Below, piece after piece: positions 1-3,772 of a stretch of 5,522 bases of DNA (its first letter is position 1; every line of letters starts with the position of its first letter). The DNA is from Alphaproteobacteria bacterium (GTDB taxonomy: Bacteria > Pseudomonadota > Alphaproteobacteria > Rhodobacterales > Rhodobacteraceae), in contig RFIR01000193.1 of assembly GCA_003695135.1 (NCBI GenBank), forward strand, positions 1-5,522. The letters are read 5' to 3'. The notes beneath the pieces are model-generated. The model was given only the letters and a program-made list of their open reading frames with translations, had not been told where the DNA came from and did not search any database. The position numbers and the translations under genes are program-made.

Positions 1-653
1 CCGAGGATCTGCACCTCGACATGGCGCGCCCGCGGGATCAGCTTTTCCAGATAGCCCTCGCCGCTGCCGAAGGCGGCCTCGGCCTCGCGCCTTCCCTCGC
101 GCACCCGGTCCTCCAGCTCCTCGGGCGACAGGATCGGGCGCATGCCGCGCCCGCCGCCGCCCCAGCTCGCCTTGAGCATCAGCGGATAGCCGATCGCCGC
201 GGCCATGCGGCGGACCTCGTCCATGTCCTCCGGCAGCACCTCGGTGGCCGGCACCACCGGCACCCCGGCGGCGATGGCCACGCGGCGGGCCGAGGCCTTG
301 TCGCCCAGCGCGCGCATGGTCTCGGATCTGGGTCCGATGAAGGCGATGCCGGCTTCGGTGCAGGCATCGACGAAATCGGGGTTCTCCGACAGCAGCCCGT
401 AGCCGGGATGGATGGCGTCGGCCCCGCTGAGGCGCGCGATGCGGATGATCTCGGGGATCGAGAGATAGGCCTCCACCGGCCCCAGCCCCTCGCCGATCCG
501 GTAGGCCTCGTCCGCCTTGAAGCGGTGCAGGCCCAGCTTGTCCTCCTCGGCATAGACCGCAATGGTCCGCTTGCCGAGCTCGTTGGCCGCGCGCAGGACC
601 CGGATGGCGATCTCGCCGCGATTGGCCACGAGGATGGAGGAAAACGTGGTCAT
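1..653 (-). CDS. pyc: Pyruvate carboxylase, N-terminal part (biotin carboxylase domain), cut by window edge
   Basis: Pyruvate carboxylase makes oxaloacetate from pyruvate, bicarbonate and ATP on a biotin carrier, an anaplerotic reaction in the cytoplasm. Only 217 complete codons are visible, against about 1150 residues in the full enzyme; the rest lies beyond position 1. Residues 6-120 form the biotin carboxylase N-domain, with ILVANRGEIAIRV at 7-19 and DAIHPGYGLLSENPDFVDA at 79-97. The ATP-grasp region follows, with lysine 161 and the glycine-rich loop SWGGGGRGMR at 163-172. The stretch GLGPVEAYLSIPEIIRIA (56-73) and the EEDK near 37 fit pyruvate carboxylase better than AccC or the propionyl-/methylcrotonyl-CoA carboxylases; this rests on remembered sequences. 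ATG at 653 is preferred because GGGAG lies 10 nt upstream. An in-frame ATG at 662 is only 1 nt from that site. The gene has its own candidate promoter and is 148 nt from the cyclase gene on the same strand. A biotin carboxylase of another acyl-CoA carboxylase is the less likely alternative. Confidence 0.93.
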   Translation of the reverse strand, partial: MTTFSSILVANRGEIAIRVLRAANELGKRTIAVYAEEDKLGLHRFKADEAYRIGEGLGPVEAYLSIPEIIRIARLSGADAIHPGYGLLSENPDFVDACTEAGIAFIGPRSETMRALGDKASARRVAIAAGVPVVPATEVLPEDMDEVRRMAAAIGYPLMLKASWGGGGRGMRPILSPEELEDRVREGRREAEAAFGSGEGYLEKLIPRARHVEVQIL

Positions 654-663
654 TGGGGGCATT

Positions 664-668
664 CTCCC
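664..668 (-). promoter_or_regulatory. Ribosome binding site of pyc
   Basis: GGGAG on the minus strand sits 10 nt before the ATG at 653. It decides between that ATG and the in-frame ATG at 662, which would leave almost no spacing. Confidence 0.6.
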
Positions 669-688
669 GCCGCGGTTCGAGAGAATGT

Positions 689-717
689 CTTAAGCCTTCC
701 GAAGACGGGCTTGTCAA
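689..717 (-). promoter_or_regulatory. Candidate sigma-70-type promoter of pyc
   Basis: On the minus strand a perfect -35 hexamer TTGACA (717-712) is followed by a 17-nt spacer and CTTAAG (694-689), which matches TATAAT at 3 of 6 positions. Transcription would begin near 682, giving a leader of about 30 nt before the pyc start codon. The -35 and spacing are good and the -10 is weak, so this is a candidate only. It suggests pyc need not depend on read-through from the cyclase gene. Confidence 0.45.
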
Positions 718-725
718 ACCATGCC

Positions 726-758
726 GGCCGGGCTGGCAGCGCGATTGCCGGCCCGGCC
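726..758 (-). terminator. GC-rich hairpin after the cyclase gene, possible terminator
   Basis: Positions 726-739 pair with 745-758 around a 5-nt loop. Read on the plus strand the stem is 14 bp with two G-T wobbles. In RNA made from the minus strand it is 8 bp (GGCCGGGC with GCCCGGCC), one A-C mismatch, then 4 bp. It lies 44 nt past the cyclase stop codon and just before the candidate pyc promoter, where a terminator would be expected. No clear U-tract follows in the minus-strand transcript, so it is not a consensus intrinsic terminator. It could act with Rho or simply protect the 3' end. Confidence 0.35.
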
Positions 759-801
759 CGCAGCGGCCATCGGCGCGGGAGACAGCCTGCCCGTTGCGCG
801 G

Positions 802-2664
802 TCAGGCCGCGGCGGGGCCGGCCGCGGCGTCGTCCTTGCCCGCCTCCGCGCGCCGGGACTTGCCCTTCTGCGCGATGGCCTTTTCGAGTGCCGAGCGGTC
901 GGCCGCCTCCGACGCCGCTTTGCCGTCCTTCTCCGGTCCGGATGCGCCTGCCACCACGACCTGGTTGCGCCCCTTCGCCTTGGCCTCGTAGAGCGCGTCG
1001 TCGGCCGATTTCATCAGCGCCTGCGGGAAGGTGCCGTTCTGCGGGAAGGACGAGACGCCGAGCGAGATCGAGATGTGCGGCAGGTTCTTCTCGCCATAGC
1101 GCACCACGATCTGTTCGACCGCCCGGCGCAGGTTCTCCGCCTTCCTCGCCGCGGTTTCCGTATCGGCCAGCGGCAGGAGCAGCATGAACTCCTCGCCGCC
1201 CAGCCGGCAGGCGAGCTCGTCGCCGTCGCATTCGGCCTCCAGCGCCGATCCGACCGCGCGCAGCACCATGTCGCCGGCATCGTGGCCGTGATTGTCGTTG
1301 AACTTCTTGAAATGGTCGACGTCGATGGCGACCAGGCTGAGATCGGCGCCGACATGCTTGGCGGCCTCGACCGAGCGGCGCAGCGCCTCGATGAAGTGCC
1401 GGCGGTTGTAGAGCCCGGTCAGCGCGTCGCGGATCGACTGGTCGCGCAGCTGGTCGCGCATGCGCACATTGGCGATGGCGAGGCTGATCTGCTCGGCGCA
1501 CATCTGCGCCAGCTTGCGCGACCTGGCGAATTGCTCCTGCGTCACGCCGCGCATCGCCCTCAGCGTCATCAGACCGACCGTTTCGCCATGGGCGAGAATG
1601 GGGATGCAGAAATAGATCTCCTCCTCATGCTCGCGCATGTGATCGCAGGTGAAGTCGATCTCGCTCTCGCCATAGAAATAGGTCCGGCCACGGCGCAGCG
1701 CCCAGCACGAATCGGGCCGGATATGGGCGTGATAATCCGCCCCGTTCCAGGCGCAGGCGCCGTCGAGCACGTCGCGCGAGTTGGAATAGACGTAGATCGA
1801 GCCCATGCTGTCGGGCAAGAGCCGGGTCATGAAGGCGCTGACCATGTCGAAGAGCTCCTCGAGCGAACTGCAGGATTGCAGCCATTCGTTGAGCTCGCCC
1901 AGAAGCCGGATCTCGCGCGCCAGCCGCAGCTGCCCGGCCAGAAGCTCCTTCTCCTGACTGGCCCGTTCGCGCAGATGCCGTTCGCGCCGCCGCCCGCTGG
2001 AAAACACCATTATCAGTGCACCGCCGGCGACGAGAATGGCAATCGCTGCGAGAATCGACAGTGTCAGCTGAACGCGATCGAAAAACGCCGCGTATACATC
2101 GGTGATGTCGGTATAGAACTCGATCGCCCCGATCACCCGGCCGTCCTGTACCACCGGCGTGTAGATCTCGGCCACCAGCCGTTCGGCATCCGGGTCGAGC
2201 ACCGTCCCGTCGCGCAGGGTCAGCCGGTCGATTTCGGCCAGCGGCTTGGCCTCCTGCTTGTAGTAGCTCTGCCCCTTCATCACGATATCGGCGAAATAGG
2301 GCTTGGTATTGATCTCGCCGATCTCGGCCGGACGGGTGGACCACAGGATCCGGCCATCTGGCAGGAATATCTTGAAGCGGAAGACGTCGGAGAAATTGAT
2401 CATCTGTGACAGGCGCTCGCGGTCGGCCGGGGCAATCGTGCCATCGACGAAGATGCCCAGCCCGGCATCAAGCTGCGAGATCAGCCGCTGGCGCCAGATC
2501 CCTGCCTGATTGGTGACGTCGTCGCGCACCAGCCTTGTGACCAGCGGCTCGGGCAGGAAGCGCATCGCGCCGACCACTGCGACAACCACCGTCAGGCTGA
2601 AGAACAGCGTATTGAGCAGATTGCGGTCGGTCAGACCGCGCAGGAAACCGGTGATTCTCGACAC
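802..2664 (-). CDS. Membrane diguanylate cyclase: periplasmic Cache-like sensor, GAF, GGDEF (GGEEF)
   Basis: Predicted to make cyclic di-GMP from two GTP at the inner membrane. Order in the 620-aa product: short cytoplasmic N-terminus, membrane segment at about 16-35, periplasmic domain 36-198, membrane segment 200-222, charged helical linker 224-262, GAF 265-400, GGDEF 410-572, and a Lys/Ala/Glu-rich tail 573-620. The periplasmic part looks Cache-like (FKIFLPDGRILWST at 97-110; VAEIYTPVVQDGRVIGAIEFY at 164-184). The cyclase core is intact: DALTGLYNRRHF at 413-424, metal-binding D448 in IDVDHFKKFND, and GGEEF at 489-493. The inhibitory I-site is degenerate: DGDE (480-483) replaces RxxD. The start is GTG at 2664, which has GGGGG 6 nt upstream and leads straight into the membrane anchor. 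An in-frame ATG at 2781 would add 39 charged residues, reach into a tandem repeat and place the CtrA-type box inside the gene. No EAL domain is present. Enzyme class is confident; signal and targets are unknown. Confidence 0.93.
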   Translation of the reverse strand: MSRITGFLRGLTDRNLLNTLFFSLTVVVAVVGAMRFLPEPLVTRLVRDDVTNQAGIWRQRLISQLDAGLGIFVDGTIAPADRERLSQMINFSDVFRFKIFLPDGRILWSTRPAEIGEINTKPYFADIVMKGQSYYKQEAKPLAEIDRLTLRDGTVLDPDAERLVAEIYTPVVQDGRVIGAIEFYTDITDVYAAFFDRVQLTLSILAAIAILVAGGALIMVFSSGRRRERHLRERASQEKELLAGQLRLAREIRLLGELNEWLQSCSSLEELFDMVSAFMTRLLPDSMGSIYVYSNSRDVLDGACAWNGADYHAHIRPDSCWALRRGRTYFYGESEIDFTCDHMREHEEEIYFCIPILAHGETVGLMTLRAMRGVTQEQFARSRKLAQMCAEQISLAIANVRMRDQLRDQSIRDALTGLYNRRHFIEALRRSVEAAKHVGADLSLVAIDVDHFKKFNDNHGHDAGDMVLRAVGSALEAECDGDELACRLGGEEFMLLLPLADTETAARKAENLRRAVEQIVVRYGEKNLPHISISLGVSSFPQNGTFPQALMKSADDALYEAKAKGRNQVVVAGASGPEKDGKAASEAADRSALEKAIAQKGKSRRAEAGKDDAAAGPAAA

Positions 2665-2670
2665 GGGCCA

Positions 2671-2675
2671 CCCCC
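2671..2675 (-). promoter_or_regulatory. Ribosome binding site of the cyclase gene
   Basis: GGGGG (within GGGGGTGG on the minus strand) lies 6 nt before the GTG at 2664. It is a weak match to GGAGG but well placed, and it helps fix the GTG start over the ATG at 2781. Confidence 0.45.
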
Positions 2676-2711
2676 GATCATTGCGGATGCACCGTTCTTG
2701 AGAGGTGCGGC

Positions 2712-2726
2712 TTAAATGCCGGTTAA
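2712..2726 (-). promoter_or_regulatory. CtrA-type binding site upstream of the cyclase gene
   Basis: The sequence is TTAACCGGCATTTAA on the minus strand, a perfect TTAA-N7-TTAA. The first half begins TTAACC, as in the alphaproteobacterial CtrA half-site TTAACCAT. It lies 48-62 nt upstream of the chosen GTG start, the usual distance for a site overlapping a -35 region. With TTAACC as a -35 and a 17-nt spacer, TCTCAA (2703-2698) falls at -10, matching 3 of 6. TTAA is uncommon in such GC-rich sequence, so chance is unlikely but not excluded. Known biology: CtrA controls motility, cell-cycle and c-di-GMP genes in Caulobacter and Rhodobacterales. Regulation here is inferred. Confidence 0.65.
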
Positions 2727-2782
2727 GCGCGGCGATCCGGCGGGATTTGCGATCCCCTGCGCGGGGTGAAAATCGCGACAAG

Positions 2783-2804
2783 TGGAGTCAATCTGGAGTC
2801 AATC
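2783..2804. repeat. Perfect tandem duplication of 11 bp
   Basis: TGGAGTCAATC occurs twice with no gap. On the minus strand each copy contains GATTGACT, so two TTGACT hexamers, close to the -35 consensus TTGACA, sit 11 bp (about one helical turn) apart. No good -10 lies 16-18 nt downstream of either. The repeat begins 14 nt upstream of the longest possible cyclase reading frame limit and 15 nt past the stop codon of the 260-aa gene. It may be a regulator site or a simple slippage product. Confidence 0.6.
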
Positions 2805-2818
2805 CCGCCAGACCGCCT

Positions 2819-3601
2819 TCAACCCTTGCCCTTCGGGACGAGCAGCTTCTCGGGCCGCCGCCGCTCCGCCGCCTTGAACAGCGAGAAGGTCTGGTTGACG
2901 TAATTCACCGCGCCCGAGATGTGCTCGGAAAAGCTGCGCAGATCCTCGGTCATCTCCGCCGCGATCACCTGCACCGGCCGATCCTGCGGTTCGGTCTCGA
3001 AACAGACATAGAACCACGGCTCGCCGCGCCTGAGCACGATGTCCCGCTCCGGCTCGTGCCATTCGAAGGCCCACATCAGCGGCCGCGGCCAGAGATGGAT
3101 CGGGAACCGCCCGCCGAAGATGGTGCCCGGCATCGACTCCCTGCGGTAGTGCATGAAGGCCGAGAGCTGGCTCATATAGACCGGCTCGTCGGCGATGAAG
3201 AGATAGGGCAGCGAGACCTGGATCGTCGGCCGGTCGGGATAGCGCCACTCGATCTCGTTGGTCACATGGATGATCTGGTTGAGCTTGGCCGGGCGCACCG
3301 GGCTCGCCTCGCCCAGCATGTTGCGCACCCCGGCCTTGCCCTCCTTGGTGCGGGCAAAGCGCAGATGCAGATCGAACGGGCAGCGGATGACGAAGTAGCG
3401 GCTTTCGAGATTGAGCACCGCCGGGCAGCGCGAGGCCGATTTGGCGTGGGTCTTGTTGACATCGGCCGAGCGGAAGCGTTCGGGCGGATAGTAGATCACG
3501 CCCGTCCGCTCCTCCTGCAGCAGCCAGCCCACCCGCACCGGGCCGGAGGGGCGCGGCGCCTCGGCCGCGGGCGTGTCTCGAAACCAGTTCGCCAGCGACA
3601 T
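2819..3601 (-). CDS. Conserved-looking hypothetical protein, 260 aa, unknown function
   Basis: I do not recognise an assigned family. The product is soluble: no signal peptide, no membrane segment. It is rich in Trp, Tyr, Phe and Arg. Visible blocks are VGWLLQEERTGVIYYPPERF (24-43), CPAVLNLESRYFVIRCPFD (59-77), PYLFIADEPVYMSQLSAFM (132-150), GGRFPIHLWPRPLMWAFEW (163-181), GEPWFYVCFET (193-203), and a charged helical end with PEKLLVPKGKG (250-260). The arrangement resembles, from memory, uncharacterised T4-like cyanophage proteins with CPA...P.D and G.FDI..W.RP...AFE motifs; that is an unverified impression. ATG at 3601 is chosen because AGGGAG lies 8 nt upstream; the reading frame stays open much further upstream, but that part is antisense to the RTX gene. 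The gene is transcribed toward the cyclase gene but separated from it by 154 nt holding the CtrA-type box, so co-transcription is doubtful. It diverges from the RTX gene. Confidence 0.8.
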   Translation of the reverse strand: MSLANWFRDTPAAEAPRPSGPVRVGWLLQEERTGVIYYPPERFRSADVNKTHAKSASRCPAVLNLESRYFVIRCPFDLHLRFARTKEGKAGVRNMLGEASPVRPAKLNQIIHVTNEIEWRYPDRPTIQVSLPYLFIADEPVYMSQLSAFMHYRRESMPGTIFGGRFPIHLWPRPLMWAFEWHEPERDIVLRRGEPWFYVCFETEPQDRPVQVIAAEMTEDLRSFSEHISGAVNYVNQTFSLFKAAERRRPEKLLVPKGKG

Positions 3602-3609
3602 TCCCGTTA

Positions 3610-3615
3610 CTCCCT
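3610..3615 (-). promoter_or_regulatory. Ribosome binding site of the 260-aa hypothetical gene
   Basis: AGGGAG on the minus strand lies about 8 nt before the ATG at 3601. It separates the true start from the long upstream open frame. Confidence 0.6.
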
Positions 3616-3757
3616 GGCCGGGCGAAGCTTGCGGTTTCTGCCGCTCCGGACGATCACGACAGAAAGGCCCGGCGTCGCCTATTCTTGCAACAATATCCGA
3701 TTCGAACAGTATGAAGCCTCGGCATCCCGTGAACAATACTGCAGAGACATGCAGCCA

Positions 3758-3768
3758 GGGGGGAGGGG
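3758..3768 (+). promoter_or_regulatory. Strong ribosome binding site of the RTX gene
   Basis: GGGGGGAGGGG contains the full GGAGG core (3762-3766), 6 nt before the ATG at 3773. It strongly supports that ATG over the second one at 3785. Together with GGGG at 3775-3778 it makes the initiation region unusually G-rich. Confidence 0.7.
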
Positions 3769-3772
3769 TGCG

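Larger units (their letters stand above)
3602..3772. promoter_or_regulatory. Divergent intergenic region between the hypothetical and RTX genes
   Basis: These 171 nt separate two oppositely transcribed genes and should hold both promoters. Part of it (3681-3745) is clearly more AT-rich than its surroundings. On the plus strand TTGCAA (3685-3690) and TATGAA (3710-3715) resemble -35 and -10 elements but are 19 nt apart, and AATACT (3735-3740) is a second -10 candidate. CAGTAT (3707-3712) and ATACTG (3736-3741) form a 6-bp inverted repeat, and CTGCA/TGCAG (3739-3743, 3750-3754) a 5-bp one. No TTAA or CtrA-like box is present. Individual promoter assignments are not secure. Confidence 0.4.

Noticed and set aside
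21..1187. 388-codon plus-strand open frame over pyc and the cyclase 3' end
   Set aside because: It is antisense to pyruvate carboxylase, and its second half is Arg/Pro-rich low complexity typical of a wrong frame in GC-rich DNA.
650..1501. 283-codon minus-strand frame overlapping the 3' end of the cyclase gene
   Set aside because: It is a frame-shifted shadow on the same strand, Arg/Gly-rich, and overlaps the GGDEF coding region.
721..2409. 562-codon plus-strand open frame opposite the cyclase gene
   Set aside because: It is antisense to a gene with clear membrane, GAF and GGDEF motifs; the product has no recognisable domain and the long frame is a by-product of high GC.
2665..2781. 39-residue N-terminal extension of the cyclase from an ATG at 2781
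   Set aside because: The extension is highly charged and would sit before the membrane anchor, and would place the CtrA-type box inside the gene. The GTG at 2664 has a well-spaced ribosome binding site.
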